A stretch of 35,182 bases of DNA, taken from the NCBI RefSeq assembly GCF_029081005.1, contig NZ_JAJQTQ010000035.1, forward strand, positions 1-35,182, given 5' to 3'. Below are positions 1 through 9,044 of this stretch, piece after piece. Every line of letters starts with the position of its first letter. Within the stretch, counting starts at the first letter, position 1. The DNA is from Halomonas elongata (GTDB taxonomy: Bacteria > Pseudomonadota > Gammaproteobacteria > Pseudomonadales > Halomonadaceae). The position numbers and the translations under genes were made by a program. A model generated the notes under the pieces. That model saw only the letters and a program-made list of their open reading frames with translations, did not search any database and was not told the origin of the DNA.

Positions 1-77
<77 letters not shown>

Positions 78-2294
78 TCAGCTGAGGGTCTGCGGGTCGA
101 TATCCAGCGACCAGCGTACGCGCCGTGCGGCGGGTTCGGCTTCCAGCCAGGCGATGAGCCAGGCGCCGGCTTCGTGAAGGCGGCTGCGTTTGTCGGCGCC
201 GAGCATTACCTGCATGTGGTAGCGGTTCTGGCGGCGCTCCATGGGGGCGGGGACCGGGCCGAGGCAGTCGACGTCCAGGCCGCGTTGTTCGATGTGCTGC
301 CGGGTGGCCTCGGCGACGCGGTCGCCGAGTTCGCTGACGTCGCGCTCGCGCGGGCTCTCCAGTCGCAACAGTGCCAGAAACCGGAAGGGCGGCAGGCTGG
401 CGGCCCGCCTGTCCTCGAGCAGCTGCTCGGCCAGTGCATCGTAGCCCCGAGCCGCCAGGAGCCGGAGGTTGGGGTCGTCGGGATGCAGGGTCTGGACCAG
501 CACGCGACCGGGGTGGGAGGCGCGGCCGGCGCGGCCGGCGACCTGTTCCAGGAGCTGGGTGCTGTGCTCCAGGGCGCGAAAGTCGCTGGCATAGAGGCCG
601 GCGTCGGCATTGACCACGACGACCAGATTGACGTGCGGCAGGTGATGACCCTTGGCCAGCATCTGGGTCCCGACCAGCAGGCAGGGCTCGCCCCGGCGCA
701 CTTCACCGAGCGTACGCTCCAGGGCATCGCGTCGTCGGGTGCTGTCGCGGTCGATACGATGCACCGGCGTGTCGGGAAAACGTTCCGCCAGGGTTTCTTC
801 GGTGCGTTCCGTCCCGCTGCCCAGGGGGCGCAGATCGGCACTGCCGCAATCGGGGCAGGCGTCGGGCAGGCCACGGCGATGATCGCAGTGGTGGCAGGCC
901 AGCAGTGCCGGCTGGCGATGCAGGGTCATGTGCGCATCGCAGTGGTCGCACTCGGCCAGCCAGCCACAGGCGTGGCAGGCCAGGGTGGGGGCGAAACCGC
1001 GGCGGTTGATGAATACCAGGACCTGGTGTCCAGCGTTCAGCGTGGTCGTGATGGCGTCGATGACGGGGGCGATCAGGCCGCCCTGGCGGGGGCGGCCACG
1101 CAGGTCGACCAGTTCGAGTCGGGCCGGGGCATGACGGCTGGCGCGGCGGGTCAGGCGCAGGTGGCGGTAGTCGCCGGCCTGGGCGCGGTGCAGCGACTCC
1201 AGCGAAGGTGTGGCACTGCCCAGCACTACCGGGATGCCGTGACGATGGGCCCGTATCACCGCCAGGTCCCGGGCGTGGTAGCGCAGCCCTTCCTGTTGCT
1301 TGAAGGAACCGTCATGTTCCTCGTCGACGATGATCGCGCCGGGGCGGGCCAGGGGCGTGAAGATCGCCGAGCGGGTGCCGATGACGATGGGGGCCCGGCC
1401 GCTGGCGGCGGCCTCCCAGGCGTCCAGTCGTTCATGGTCGGTGAGGCCGGAATGCAGTGCCACCACCGGTACCTGAAAACGCTTGCGGAAGCGCTCCAGG
1501 GTCTGGGGGGTCAAGCCGATTTCGGGGACCAGGACCAGGGCCTGACGCTGCCGGCCGACGACTGCCTCGATCAGTTGCAGGTAGACCTCGGTCTTGCCGC
1601 TGCCCGTGACGCCGTGCAGCAGGCAAGGATGGAAGGCGTCCAGCCCTTCGTGGAGGGCGCCCATGGCGGCGGCCTGCTCGCCGTTCAGGGGCAGGGCCGG
1701 CTCGGCAAGCGAGGGCCCCTTCGGCGGGCCGCCACCGGTCACGGGTTCCTCGTGACGTTCGATGAGCCCCTTGTTGACCAGGGCCTTGAGCTGCTCGCGG
1801 GTGAAGGACTGGGCCAGCACTGCCTGGGTGACCAGACCATGTGGATGCTGGCGCAGCATGGCCAGCAGGGCGGCCTGTCGCGGGGCGCGCTCGAGTCCCG
1901 CCGGAGCATCGGCGCGTCCCGCCGGCGTGACGGTCCAGCGTTCCCGGGTGCGTGCCGTCAGGGCGCGGCCCTGGCGCAGCAGGGCGGGCATGGCATGGTG
2001 CAGGGTATCGCCGGTGGCGTGCTGATAGTAGCGGGCGGTGAAGCGGCACAGCCATAACCAGTCGTCGGGCAGGGGGATATCGTCCAGGCGGGCGTCGATC
2101 GACTTGAGGTCAGCCAGCGGCAGCTCGCTCGCCTCGCGGCATTCGATGACCACGCCCACCACCTGGCGTCGCCCGAAGGGTACGCGTACCCGCAAGCCCG
2201 GGCGCCAGCCGTCCGGCGGTGCCGGGCCTGCGGGGCGATAGTCGAACAGTCGGCGCAACGGCGAGGGAATGGCGACCCCCAGTACTCGGGGCAT
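78..2294 (-). CDS. priA: Primosomal protein N' (replication restart helicase PriA)
   Basis: PriA is a superfamily 2 DNA helicase that recognises stalled or repaired forks and starts reloading of the replicative helicase. The protein is 738 aa, close to the usual 730-740. The N-terminal fork-binding part begins [20 protein letters not shown]. Walker A is GVTGSGKT (about residues 228-235) and the Walker B/DEAH-like box is DEEH (324-327). A cysteine-rich zinc-binding insertion (about residues 440-485) contains several CxxC pairs, starting with CHACG at 440. Helicase motifs with [10 protein letters not shown] and QVAGRAGR follow. I chose the ATG at 2294 because the sequence upstream, though open to 2843, runs antisense through rpmE and resembles no PriA. 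No clear ribosome binding site is visible. It is divergent from rpmE, as in Pseudomonas. Confidence 0.96.
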   Translation of the reverse strand: MPRVLGVAIPSPLRRLFDYRPAGPAPPDGWRPGLRVRVPFGRRQVVGVVIECREASELPLADLKSIDARLDDIPLPDDWLWLCRFTARYYQHATGDTLHHAMPALLRQGRALTARTRERWTVTPAGRADAPAGLERAPRQAALLAMLRQHPHGLVTQAVLAQSFTREQLKALVNKGLIERHEEPVTGGGPPKGPSLAEPALPLNGEQAAAMGALHEGLDAFHPCLLHGVTGSGKTEVYLQLIEAVVGRQRQALVLVPEIGLTPQTLERFRKRFQVPVVALHSGLTDHERLDAWEAAASGRAPIVIGTRSAIFTPLARPGAIIVDEEHDGSFKQQEGLRYHARDLAVIRAHRHGIPVVLGSATPSLESLHRAQAGDYRHLRLTRRASRHAPARLELVDLRGRPRQGGLIAPVIDAITTTLNAGHQVLVFINRRGFAPTLACHACGWLAECDHCDAHMTLHRQPALLACHHCDHRRGLPDACPDCGSADLRPLGSGTERTEETLAERFPDTPVHRIDRDSTRRRDALERTLGEVRRGEPCLLVGTQMLAKGHHLPHVNLVVVVNADAGLYASDFRALEHSTQLLEQVAGRAGRASHPGRVLVQTLHPDDPNLRLLAARGYDALAEQLLEDRRAASLPPFRFLALLRLESPRERDVSELGDRVAEATRQHIEQRGLDVDCLGPVPAPMERRQNRYHMQVMLGADKRSRLHEAGAWLIAWLEAEPAARRVRWSLDIDPQTLS

Positions 2295-2315
2295 AGGGCA
2301 TGGGGAATCGGGCAA

Positions 2316-2344
2316 TTGGCCTCCGGTGCCGGCTCTGCTAGAAT
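2316..2344 (+). promoter_or_regulatory. Probable sigma-70 promoter of rpmE
   Basis: A -35-like TTGGCC (2316-2321) and a -10 TAGAAT (2339-2344) are separated by exactly 17 bp. Transcription would start near 2351, giving a leader of about 110 nt before rpmE. The site lies in the short priA-rpmE divergent gap. Inferred from sequence only. Confidence 0.6.
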
Positions 2345-2403
2345 GCTCCGCCGCCGCGTCACCCTGATGGCGCGGGCAGCCGGTTTGCACGTTCCGATAA
2401 ACC

Positions 2404-2441
2404 GTATGCGGTGCCTGGCGGAAGATCAGGTGGCGGCATAC
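2404..2441 (+). promoter_or_regulatory. Possible structured leader hairpin of rpmE
   Basis: In the presumed rpmE leader, GTATGC (2404-2409) can pair with GCATAC (2436-2441), and inside it GCCTG (2413-2417) with CAGGT (2427-2431). The stem ends just before the GAGG ribosome binding site region. Several ribosomal protein leaders bind their own product, but nothing here proves that. Low confidence. Confidence 0.25.
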
Positions 2442-2459
2442 AGCTTTGCGAGGCTCAAG

Positions 2460-2672
2460 ATGAAACAAGGTATCCATCCGAATTACAAGACGGTCAGCGC
2501 GACCTGTTCCTGCGGCGCCACCTTCGACGTGGGCTCCACCGCCGACCAGGAGCTGTACCTGGACGTCTGCTCTCAGTGCCATCCCTTCTACACGGGCAAG
2601 CAGAAGCAGGCCACCACTGGTGGTCGTGTCGAGCGCTTCAACAAGCGCTTCGGTGCTGCCCTCAAGCGCTGA
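2460..2672 (+). CDS. rpmE: 50S ribosomal protein L31, zinc-binding form
   Basis: This small 70-aa protein sits between the 50S and 30S subunits. It starts [10 protein letters not shown] and has the four cysteines of the zinc-containing (C+) L31 class: C16, C18, C37 and C40 (CSC and CSQC). The C-terminal region is basic ([12 protein letters not shown]), as expected for an rRNA binder. The ATG at 2460 is preceded by GCGAGG about 7 nt upstream. The frame is open further upstream, but that part lacks family similarity. It has its own promoter upstream and a strong intrinsic terminator downstream, so it is probably monocistronic. Many bacteria carry a second, zinc-free L31 used under zinc limitation; none is present in this window. 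Confidence 0.97.
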   Translation: MKQGIHPNYKTVSATCSCGATFDVGSTADQELYLDVCSQCHPFYTGKQKQATTGGRVERFNKRFGAALKR

Positions 2673-2708
2673 GCAACGCCTCTCGGCTGCGTGCCGGAGA
2701 GACGAGAG

Positions 2709-2739
2709 GAACCCGCCCCTGGAGGCGGGTTCTTTTTTT
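2709..2739 (+). terminator. Intrinsic terminator of rpmE
   Basis: GAACCCGCC (2709-2717) and GGCGGGTTC (2724-2732) form a perfect 9-bp stem with a 6-nt loop, followed by seven T (2733-2739). It lies 37 nt after the rpmE stop codon. Confidence 0.93.
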
Positions 2740-2765
2740 GGTGACCACCCTCCCTGGCGGTCACC
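2740..2765. repeat. Short inverted repeat after the rpmE terminator
   Basis: GGTGACC (2740-2746) and GGTCACC (2759-2765) form a perfect 7-bp inverted repeat with a 12-nt spacer, immediately after the terminator T-run. No function can be assigned. Confidence 0.5.
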
Positions 2766-2790
2766 CGTCGGGCCGTCAATATGTGACGTC

Positions 2791-2816
2791 AAAAATCGCT
2801 CCCGGCGATTTTTTGG
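2791..2816. terminator. Second terminator-like hairpin upstream of maeB
   Basis: AAAAATCGC (2791-2799) pairs perfectly with GCGATTTTT (2805-2813) around a TCCCG loop. A-tracts and T-tracts on both sides would let it act on either strand. It lies about 120 nt after the rpmE stop and 200 nt before maeB, so it may be a backup terminator for rpmE. The rest of the gap to 3012 is AT-rich compared with the window and ends in the maeB promoter; I see no gene in it. Confidence 0.7.
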
Positions 2817-2948
2817 GTTGGGTGCCATGCTCGGAACGGGCAATGCAGCAATAAGGAATGCATTATGATTGAATGCTTTTCTATAAGTTTCAGCAAATAG
2901 TTGGCAACGGTGCTCAATTGGCGTGAAAAATTGCCGAGTTGCATCAAT

Positions 2949-2975
2949 TTGAGAAATGGAAGTTTTTTCTATAAT
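2949..2975 (+). promoter_or_regulatory. Probable promoter of maeB
   Basis: A consensus -10 TATAAT lies at 2970-2975. The best -35 options are TTGAGA (2949-2954, 15-bp spacer) or TTTGAG one base earlier (16 bp). A TCAA-T-TTGA palindrome overlaps the -35 area. It lies about 37 nt before the maeB start codon. Confidence 0.6.
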
Positions 2976-3012
2976 CTGAGCATCCTATTGAATCGCAGAT
3001 CGGATCCTCAGC

Positions 3013-4284
3013 ATGACAGACGCGAAGAGACAGGCGGCGCTGGACTATCACGCGAAACCCATTCCCGGAAAACTGTCGGTGGAGTTGACGAAACCTACCG
3101 CCACGGCCCGAGATCTCGCTCTGGCTTATAGCCCGGGTGTGGCCGAGCCGGTTCGGGAGATCGCACGGGACCCGGAAAATGCCTATCTCTATACCGGAAA
3201 GGGCAACCTCGTCGCCGTCATTTCCGATGGTAGCGCCATCCTCGGCCTGGGCAATCTGGGGCCCCTGGCCAGCAAGCCGGTCATGGAAGGCAAGGGCGTG
3301 TTGTTCAAGCGATTCGCCGGTATCAATTCCACCGATGTCGAGGTCGATGCCGAGAGTCCCCAGGCTTTCATCGATACGGTGACCCGCATCGCCGACAGTT
3401 GGGGTGGAATCAACCTCGAGGACATCAAGGCCCCGGAGTGTTTCGAGATCGAGCGTACCCTGGTCGAGCAGTGCAACATCCCGGTGTTCCACGACGATCA
3501 GCATGGTACTGCCATCGTCACTGCGGCGGGCATGCTCAACGCCCTGGATATCGCCGGCAAGTCGCTGGAGAGCGCGAAGATCGTCTGTCTGGGCGCTGGT
3601 GCGGCGGCGATTGCCTGCATGAAGTTGCTGGTGGCGTGTGGGGCGCGTTCCGAGAACCTGGTGATGCTGGATCGCAAGGGCGTTATTCACAGTGGCCGCG
3701 AGGATCTCAACCAGTACAAGGCCATGTTTGCCGTCGATACCGACAAGCGTACCCTGGGTGATGCCATCGAGGGCGCCGATGTCTTCGTCGGGCTGTCCGG
3801 TCCCGGCCTGATGACCGAGGAGCATATCCGTCGGATGGCGGACAACCCCGTGGTATTCGCCTGCACCAACCCCGATCCGGAGATTCATCCGGACCTGGCG
3901 CGGGAAGCACGCCCCGACGTGATCATGGCCACGGGGCGTTCGGACTATCCCAACCAGGTCAATAACGTGCTGGGGTTCCCTTTCATTTTCCGGGGTGCCC
4001 TGGATGTGCGGGCAACGCGTATCAACGAGGAAATGAAGGTGGCGGCGGTCCACGCGCTCAAGGATCTGGCCCGCGAGCCGGTGCCCAAGGTGGTGCTGGA
4101 GGCCTACGAAAAGGAAGCCATGAGCTTCGGCCGCGACTACATCATTCCCACGCCGATCGACGTTCGTCTGCTCGAACGCGTCTCTTCGGCGGTTGCCCAG
4201 GCGGCGGTGGATTCCGGCGTGGCGCGTCGCCCCTATCCTTCCCATTATCCGCTGAAGACGGTGGATGACGTCTATGGCGGCTGA
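3013..4284 (+). CDS. maeB: Malic enzyme, short form, probably NADP-dependent
   Basis: The enzyme oxidatively decarboxylates malate to pyruvate with reduction of NAD(P), supplying pyruvate and reducing power. The protein is 423 aa, the length of the short malic enzymes of Pseudomonas. It lacks the C-terminal phosphotransacetylase-like domain of the 750-aa E. coli MaeB. The malic domain has LAYSPGVAEPV with Y39, and KPVMEGKG with K94, as expected for the catalytic Tyr/Lys pair. FHDDQHGTA marks the metal and substrate region. The dinucleotide-binding domain carries GAGAAAIA. Cofactor preference cannot be read reliably from sequence. The ATG at 3013 follows only a weak GGA. The gene converges on the DUF481 gene across a long hairpin. 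Confidence 0.92.
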   Translation: MTDAKRQAALDYHAKPIPGKLSVELTKPTATARDLALAYSPGVAEPVREIARDPENAYLYTGKGNLVAVISDGSAILGLGNLGPLASKPVMEGKGVLFKRFAGINSTDVEVDAESPQAFIDTVTRIADSWGGINLEDIKAPECFEIERTLVEQCNIPVFHDDQHGTAIVTAAGMLNALDIAGKSLESAKIVCLGAGAAAIACMKLLVACGARSENLVMLDRKGVIHSGREDLNQYKAMFAVDTDKRTLGDAIEGADVFVGLSGPGLMTEEHIRRMADNPVVFACTNPDPEIHPDLAREARPDVIMATGRSDYPNQVNNVLGFPFIFRGALDVRATRINEEMKVAAVHALKDLAREPVPKVVLEAYEKEAMSFGRDYIIPTPIDVRLLERVSSAVAQAAVDSGVARRPYPSHYPLKTVDDVYGG

Positions 4285-4307
4285 GTCCGCAACCCCGCAC
4301 AACGCTT

Positions 4308-4349
4308 CATGACGACGACGCCGGCCCAAGGGCCGGCGTCGTCGTCATG
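4308..4349. terminator. Long perfect GC-rich hairpin between convergent genes
   Basis: A 20-bp perfect inverted repeat (4308-4327 with 4330-4349, loop AA) contains GACGACGCCGGCCC and its complement. It lies 24 nt after the maeB stop and 2 nt beyond the stop of the opposing DUF481 gene, so it probably ends or stabilises both transcripts. There is no T-run on either side, which is unusual for an intrinsic terminator. A second hairpin sharing the GGCGTCGTCGTCATGG edge lies after aroB. Confidence 0.7.
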
Positions 4350-4351
4350 GC

Positions 4352-5104
4352 TCACCAGTCGTAGACCAGCGATGCGGTGGTGGTGTGGTCGGTCTTGGCC
4401 ATCGCGTCCTCGGGAGGTCGAGAGTTGTGCTCGATCTCGTGTGAGAGCTTGAGGGCCAGATGCTCGTTGAGGCCGGCGGTCAGGGAAGACAGTGAACGCG
4501 ACGTGAGGTTCTCGCGGGTGTGTTCGAGGGAGAATTCCTGGCCGAGGGAGGCGGTATCGGACATCTCCCACTGATAGTCCATGGCGCCGTAGGCCACGCT
4601 CAGGTTGCGATCATCCGTATCCGGCAGGCTGTCGTGGCGGTAGCCCGGCCCGACTTCCAGTGCCAGTGTCTGGCGGCTGTCATTCAGCAGGCGGCGGCCA
4701 TAGCCGGCGATGGCAGTGGACTGATAGCGGTAGCCGCTGAAGCGATCCTTGTCCCAGCGCGTGAAGCCGAACAGATAGTCCGTGCCATTGAGGTCGTAGC
4801 GTTCTCGGGCGGTCGCTTGATAGCGCTCGGCGCTGGTCTCGTCATCCTGGGTGACGTGGCGTATCTCGCCACGCAGGCTGTGGGTGAAGGCGCCGGTCAG
4901 CCAGGCCAGGTGGCCCTTGGTGATCAGTGTCTGGCTGTCGGTATTGCCGGAAAGGCTGGTATAGCCGAGTTCGGCCATGCCGCTCCAGGCCGGGGCGTCC
5001 TTCTCGGGAGGCGGTGGCGAATAGAAGGGGCGGGCATTGGCATCGCCGACGAATGCCAGCAGTCCCAGGCTGGGCCAAAGGAAGTGGCGCACCTTGAGGC
5101 GCAT
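4352..5104 (-). CDS. DUF481 family outer-membrane protein (YdiY-like)
   Basis: This is a 250-aa predicted outer-membrane beta-barrel of unknown function. The N-terminus is a signal peptide: basic MRLKVR, a hydrophobic stretch, then cleavage probably after GDANA near residue 25. A proline-rich linker (PPPPEKD) follows, then ELGYTSLSGNTDSQTL, which resembles the start of DUF481 proteins. Many alternating strands follow (for example YLFGFTRWDKDRFSGYRYQS). The last residues are LVYDW, ending in the aromatic residue typical of barrels inserted by the Bam machinery. The ATG at 5104 has GGGAG 6 nt upstream. It sits downstream of mrcA on the same strand, separated by a hairpin. No substrate or role can be given. 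Confidence 0.85.
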   Translation of the reverse strand: MRLKVRHFLWPSLGLLAFVGDANARPFYSPPPPEKDAPAWSGMAELGYTSLSGNTDSQTLITKGHLAWLTGAFTHSLRGEIRHVTQDDETSAERYQATARERYDLNGTDYLFGFTRWDKDRFSGYRYQSTAIAGYGRRLLNDSRQTLALEVGPGYRHDSLPDTDDRNLSVAYGAMDYQWEMSDTASLGQEFSLEHTRENLTSRSLSSLTAGLNEHLALKLSHEIEHNSRPPEDAMAKTDHTTTASLVYDW

Positions 5105-5159
5105 GATGATCTCCCGGTCATCGTGGATGGAGGCTGGGGGGACGTCCGGGCGATGAGAG

Positions 5160-5184
5160 CCGAGGCGGCATCCTGCCGCCTCGG
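5160..5184. terminator. Hairpin downstream of mrcA
   Basis: CCGAGGCGGCA (5160-5170) and TGCCGCCTCGG (5174-5184) form a perfect 11-bp stem with a TCC loop, 19 nt after the mrcA stop codon. No T-run follows on the mrcA strand, so it could be a weak or factor-assisted terminator or a 3' end stabiliser. Confidence 0.6.
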
Positions 5185-5202
5185 TGGTTCAGTCGTGGGG
5201 AA

Positions 5203-7731
5203 TCAGAAGATGGCTTCGTAGATCCCGGTGCCCTCCGAGCCGCTCTCCTGTTCGACTTCCTGTTCCACACGACGCGGTTGATAGCTGGGCAGATGATCGG
5301 CGCGAAACAGCTCCTGGATGCCCCCGCCCTGGTCATCGCGCAGCAGGCGGCCGGAGTCGGGGTCCACGCGTCGTTCGACGATATTCTCGGGGCGCTCGGG
5401 CAGTCGCTCCGGGCGGCCTTCGAGGGCCTGCGCCATGAAGTCCACCCAGATCGGCAAAGCGGCCTGGGAGCCGTACTCGGCGGTGGGCGAGTTGTCATCC
5501 TTGCCTACCCAGACGGTCGTGGCGAGGTCCATGTTGAAGCCGGCGAACCAAGCGTCGCGCTGGTCATTGGTCGTGCCGGTCTTGCCGACGATGTCTTCGC
5601 GTTCCAGCGCCAGGGCGCCACGTGCGGTGCCGTTCTCGACCACTTCGCGGAGCATGTCGCGGAGGAGGTAGACCGCTCCCTGATCGGCGATACGGGGCGC
5701 GACCCGGTAGGTCTCGCCATCGATCTCGGTGGTCGTCTGGTCGGGCGCGCAATCGCGACAGGCCACCCTGGGATCGGCCTTGTCCACCAGGGAGTCGTGT
5801 TCGCCGCGGGTCACGCGCTGGATGAACCAGGGCTGGACGCGGAAGCCGCCGTTGGCGAGCGTCGCATAGGCGCGGGTCATCTCCAGGGGCGTCAGGCTGG
5901 CACTGCCCAGGGCGAGGGAGAGGCCATGGGGCAGACGCTCCGGATTGAAGCCGAATTCATCGAGAAATTCGAGGGTGCGGTCGAGTCCCAGCGATTGCAG
6001 CAGACGGATGGTGACCAGGTTGCGGGAACGGGCCAGCCCCACTCGCAGTCGAGTCGGGCCCAGGAAATCACCGCTGGAGTTGCTGGGACGCCATAGCTCG
6101 TCACTTCCGTCGCTCATGACCACCGGAGCATCGTTGATCACGGTGGCGGGGGTCACGTCGCCACTGTCGAGTCCCGCCAGGTAGATGAACGGCTTGAAGA
6201 TGGAGCCGGATTGGCGCCGGGCCTGGACGGCGCGGTTGAACTTGCTGGCGTCGAAGTCGAAACCGGCCTGCAACGCCAGGATTGCCCCCGTCCGGGGTTC
6301 CATGACAACCAGTGAGCCCTGGGCATCGGGCTGCTGGGAAAGTCGCCAGCTGCCGTCCTCGCGTTGCATGATGCGTACCAGCGAGCCGGGAGCGGCGATG
6401 TCGGCGGCGCTGTTGGGCGCCGCACCGCGGCTACGCGCGCTGCGATAGGGGCGGGCCCAGTCGAGGGCGTCCCAGTCGAGGGTCTTGACCTCCTGGTCGC
6501 TGGTCAGCACGCGCATCTCGCGGCCTTCGCTTTCGACCACGATGGCCGGTTGCAGCGGGCCGAGCTCCGGGGTGCGCTCGAGCACCTGCAACCAGTTGCT
6601 GACATCGCCTTCTATGCCGTCCACCTCGGTCTGGCTGCGCTCGGCGGCGCGCCGCGCAGTCTCCATGACCTCCGGCGATTCGGAGAGCTCTTCCTCGAGC
6701 CCCTGGCGTTCGGTACGCTCCTGGGCCTCGGCCAGGCTGCGCGGGATGTCGGTCTGTTCAGGGCCGCGCCAGCCGTGACGAGTATCGTAGGCGATCAGGC
6801 CGTTGGCCAGGGCCTGGCGGGCCTGGGGCTGGAGTTCGCTGTCGAGGGTCGTGGTGATCCGGTAACCCCCGGTATAGGCCTTGTCGCCGAAGCGCTCGGT
6901 AGCGAACTGACGCGCCATTTCGGCGACATAGTCGGCCTGGACTTCGGCCTTGGCGACATGGCGCCGGGCGGTGATCGGTGCCTGAACGGCTTCCTGATAG
7001 GCAGCTTGATCGATGAAACCGAGGTCGCGCATGCGGAACAGGATCCAGTTGCGACGGATCAGGGCGCGTTCGGCATTGGCCAGAGGATTGAAGGCGGAAG
7101 GCGCCTTGGGCAGGCCGGCGATCATGGCCTGCTCGGCCAGGGTCAGCTCCTCCAGCGGACGGTCATAGTAGACCTCGGCGGCGGCGGCGATGCCGTAGGA
7201 GCGATGGCCGAGGAAGATCTTGTTGACGTAGAGCTCGAAGATATCCTCCTTGCTGAGGATCTGCTCCATCTCCAGCGATAGCAGGATCTCGCGAACCTTG
7301 CGGATATAGGTGCGATCGAGGGTCAACAGGTAGTTGCGTGCAACCTGCATGGTGATGGTCGAGCCCCCCGACTGGATATCGCCACCGCTGGCGACCAGTT
7401 CAACGGCGGCTCGAGCCAGCCCTTTGGGGTCGACCCCGTGATGATCGAAGTAGCTGGCGTCCTCGGCGGCCAGCAGGGCCTGGACCATGCCCTGGGGGAT
7501 CTCGTCGAACGCCACCGGCATGCGCCGTTCTTCACCGAATTCACCGATCAGTTTGCCATCGCGGGTGAAGATGCGCAGCGGGGTCTGCAGTTCGAAATCC
7601 TGCAGCTGGCGAACGTCCGGCAGCCCCGGGGCGAAATACAGTGCCGCGCCGACCACGGCCAGCACCGAGGCGGTGGTAAGTGAAACCAGCAGCCAGAGTG
7701 CTGAAAAAACCAGGGTTCTGAGGAACTTCAT
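5203..7731 (-). CDS. mrcA: Penicillin-binding protein 1A (bifunctional glycosyltransferase/transpeptidase)
   Basis: This class A PBP polymerises lipid II into glycan strands and cross-links them in the periplasm. The protein is 842 aa, near the usual 820-850. An N-terminal cytoplasmic stub and one membrane anchor occupy about residues 6-34. The glycosyltransferase domain has the catalytic E90 in AAEDASYFDHHG, then QSGGSTITMQ. An OB-like insertion precedes the transpeptidase domain. Active-site motifs are SxxK at S510-K513 (SIFK), SxN at S569-N571 (SRN), and KTG at 717-719. All three are intact. The ATG at 7731 begins MKFLRTLVFS; no strong ribosome binding site is visible. It is divergent from pilM, the same arrangement as ponA-pilM in Pseudomonas. 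Confidence 0.96.
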   Translation of the reverse strand: MKFLRTLVFSALWLLVSLTTASVLAVVGAALYFAPGLPDVRQLQDFELQTPLRIFTRDGKLIGEFGEERRMPVAFDEIPQGMVQALLAAEDASYFDHHGVDPKGLARAAVELVASGGDIQSGGSTITMQVARNYLLTLDRTYIRKVREILLSLEMEQILSKEDIFELYVNKIFLGHRSYGIAAAAEVYYDRPLEELTLAEQAMIAGLPKAPSAFNPLANAERALIRRNWILFRMRDLGFIDQAAYQEAVQAPITARRHVAKAEVQADYVAEMARQFATERFGDKAYTGGYRITTTLDSELQPQARQALANGLIAYDTRHGWRGPEQTDIPRSLAEAQERTERQGLEEELSESPEVMETARRAAERSQTEVDGIEGDVSNWLQVLERTPELGPLQPAIVVESEGREMRVLTSDQEVKTLDWDALDWARPYRSARSRGAAPNSAADIAAPGSLVRIMQREDGSWRLSQQPDAQGSLVVMEPRTGAILALQAGFDFDASKFNRAVQARRQSGSIFKPFIYLAGLDSGDVTPATVINDAPVVMSDGSDELWRPSNSSGDFLGPTRLRVGLARSRNLVTIRLLQSLGLDRTLEFLDEFGFNPERLPHGLSLALGSASLTPLEMTRAYATLANGGFRVQPWFIQRVTRGEHDSLVDKADPRVACRDCAPDQTTTEIDGETYRVAPRIADQGAVYLLRDMLREVVENGTARGALALEREDIVGKTGTTNDQRDAWFAGFNMDLATTVWVGKDDNSPTAEYGSQAALPIWVDFMAQALEGRPERLPERPENIVERRVDPDSGRLLRDDQGGGIQELFRADHLPSYQPRRVEQEVEQESGSEGTGIYEAIF

Positions 7732-7805
7732 GAAAACGCGGTATCCGTGCTGAGAACGAGAACGTCGTAGCGAGGTGCGAAGCGTGGTCGTGCGATGCGA
7801 TGGCC

Positions 7806-7811
7806 ATTATA
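7806..7811 (-). promoter_or_regulatory. Possible -10 element for mrcA
   Basis: A consensus TATAAT reads on the minus strand at 7811-7806, about 75 nt before the mrcA start. No good -35 lies at 16-18 bp. On the plus strand a consensus TTGACA (7838-7843) points toward pilM but lacks a convincing -10. The 245-bp gap is a divergent regulatory region whose exact promoters I cannot fix. Confidence 0.4.
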
Positions 7812-7976
7812 GGAAGACGGCGAAGGGACCACCAGCGTTGACAGGTGGCGACAGTGCTTTTGTGCGGAATTTGCCATTTGCATCTAACCTTCGTGAACGG
7901 GCTTGCGATAGTGATCGACGAGGCGCAGGGAGGCGCTGGATGCCCGTGGCATGACGCACACCGGAGAGTGTGAGCG

Positions 7977-9044
7977 ATGTTGCGATTCAAGGCAGCCGAC
8001 AAGGGATTGATCGGTGTCGATATCGGTTCGGCGGCCGTCAAGCTCATTGAGCTTCGTTTCGAGGGCGGCGAACCGCGGATATCGGGACACGGTGCGGTGC
8101 CCTTGCCGCCGGGCGCTGTGATCGAAAATCATGTCCATGATACGGAGGCCGTCGCCGACGCCCTGTCGCGCGCATTGGCGTCTGCCAGGCCCCTTGGCAG
8201 GCGGGCTTGTGTCGCGGTGCCGGCCGAAGCCTCCATCGTCAAGACCCTGAACCTGCCCGCCTCGCTGGACGAGGATGACATCGAGTCCCGTCTTCAACTC
8301 GAGTCCGACAAGCATATTCCTTTTCCGTTCGGTGAGGTCGCCTTCGATTTCCAGTCCCTGGGACCGCTCGCCGAAGAGACCGGCCAGCAGTCGGTGCTGC
8401 TGGTTGCCTGCCGTCGCCATGTCGTCGCCCAGCGTGCCGAGCTGTTGAGCCGTGTCGGGCTGACGCCGAGGGCCGTGGATGTCGATACCTTTGCCGTGGA
8501 GCGGGCGATGGCGGCGTTCGGTGCCTGTCCTGCTGCTTCCCTGGCGGAAGAGGAGGACGGGATGGCGCTGATGGATATCGGCGTCGACAGCAGCACGCTC
8601 CATATCCTGCATCGCGGACGCATCACATACCGCCATGATATTGCCTTGGGTGGGAGGGCGTTGATCGATGAAGCCCGTGATCCCCCTGGGCTCGACGCAT
8701 CCGAGGCGGGGCATGAGCCGGACCGCAGCGATCTGTCGGATGATTATCGATGTCGCGTGCTGGTGCCCTTCATCGAATCCCTGGCAGTGCAGATCGGTCG
8801 TGCCCTGCAGCTTTATTACACCGCGGGGCGCCGCCCTGAGGTAAGACGCATGTCCCTGGTGGGAGCGGCCAGCGTGCTGCCGGGGCTCGCGGGGCACCTG
8901 GCGGAGAAAGTCGACATGCGAGTGACGGTCATCAACCCGTTGCGTGGCCTGAAATCGCATCCGCGCGTTGATGGGCGGGCCCTGGCCGAGAATGCCCCGG
9001 ACATGCTGGTCGCCTGCGGGCTGGCGATACGGGGGCGGACATGA
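7977..9044 (+). CDS. pilM: Type IV pilus inner-membrane alignment protein PilM
   Basis: PilM is an actin-like cytoplasmic ATP-binding protein. It docks on the N-terminus of PilN and links the pilus motor side to the inner-membrane PilN/PilO complex. The 355-aa protein has the FtsA/actin-fold phosphate loop near the start (GVDIGSAAVKLIEL, about residues 13-26) and a second phosphate-binding segment LMDIGVDSSTLHIL further on. Adenosine-motif-like text (VGAASVLPGLAGHLAEK) is near the C-terminus. The ATG at 7977 follows GGAGAG. It is the first gene of a pilMNOPQ run; its stop overlaps the pilN start (ATGA). Confidence 0.94.
   Translation: MLRFKAADKGLIGVDIGSAAVKLIELRFEGGEPRISGHGAVPLPPGAVIENHVHDTEAVADALSRALASARPLGRRACVAVPAEASIVKTLNLPASLDEDDIESRLQLESDKHIPFPFGEVAFDFQSLGPLAEETGQQSVLLVACRRHVVAQRAELLSRVGLTPRAVDVDTFAVERAMAAFGACPAASLAEEEDGMALMDIGVDSSTLHILHRGRITYRHDIALGGRALIDEARDPPGLDASEAGHEPDRSDLSDDYRCRVLVPFIESLAVQIGRALQLYYTAGRRPEVRRMSLVGAASVLPGLAGHLAEKVDMRVTVINPLRGLKSHPRVDGRALAENAPDMLVACGLAIRGRT

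Noticed and set aside
174..2057. Long plus-strand open frame of 627 codons opposite priA
   Set aside because: It is a mirror of priA codon bias in high-GC DNA, with low-complexity Gly/Ala/Gln composition and no motifs.
2295..2843. Upstream extension of the priA frame to a 921-aa protein
   Set aside because: The extension runs antisense through rpmE and its promoter and has no PriA similarity. The family N-terminus is [20 protein letters not shown] at 2294.
7838..7866. Sigma-54 or sigma-70 promoter for pilM
   Set aside because: TTGACA is perfect, but no acceptable -10 lies at 16-18 bp, and the GG/GC spacing of sigma-54 sites is not met.
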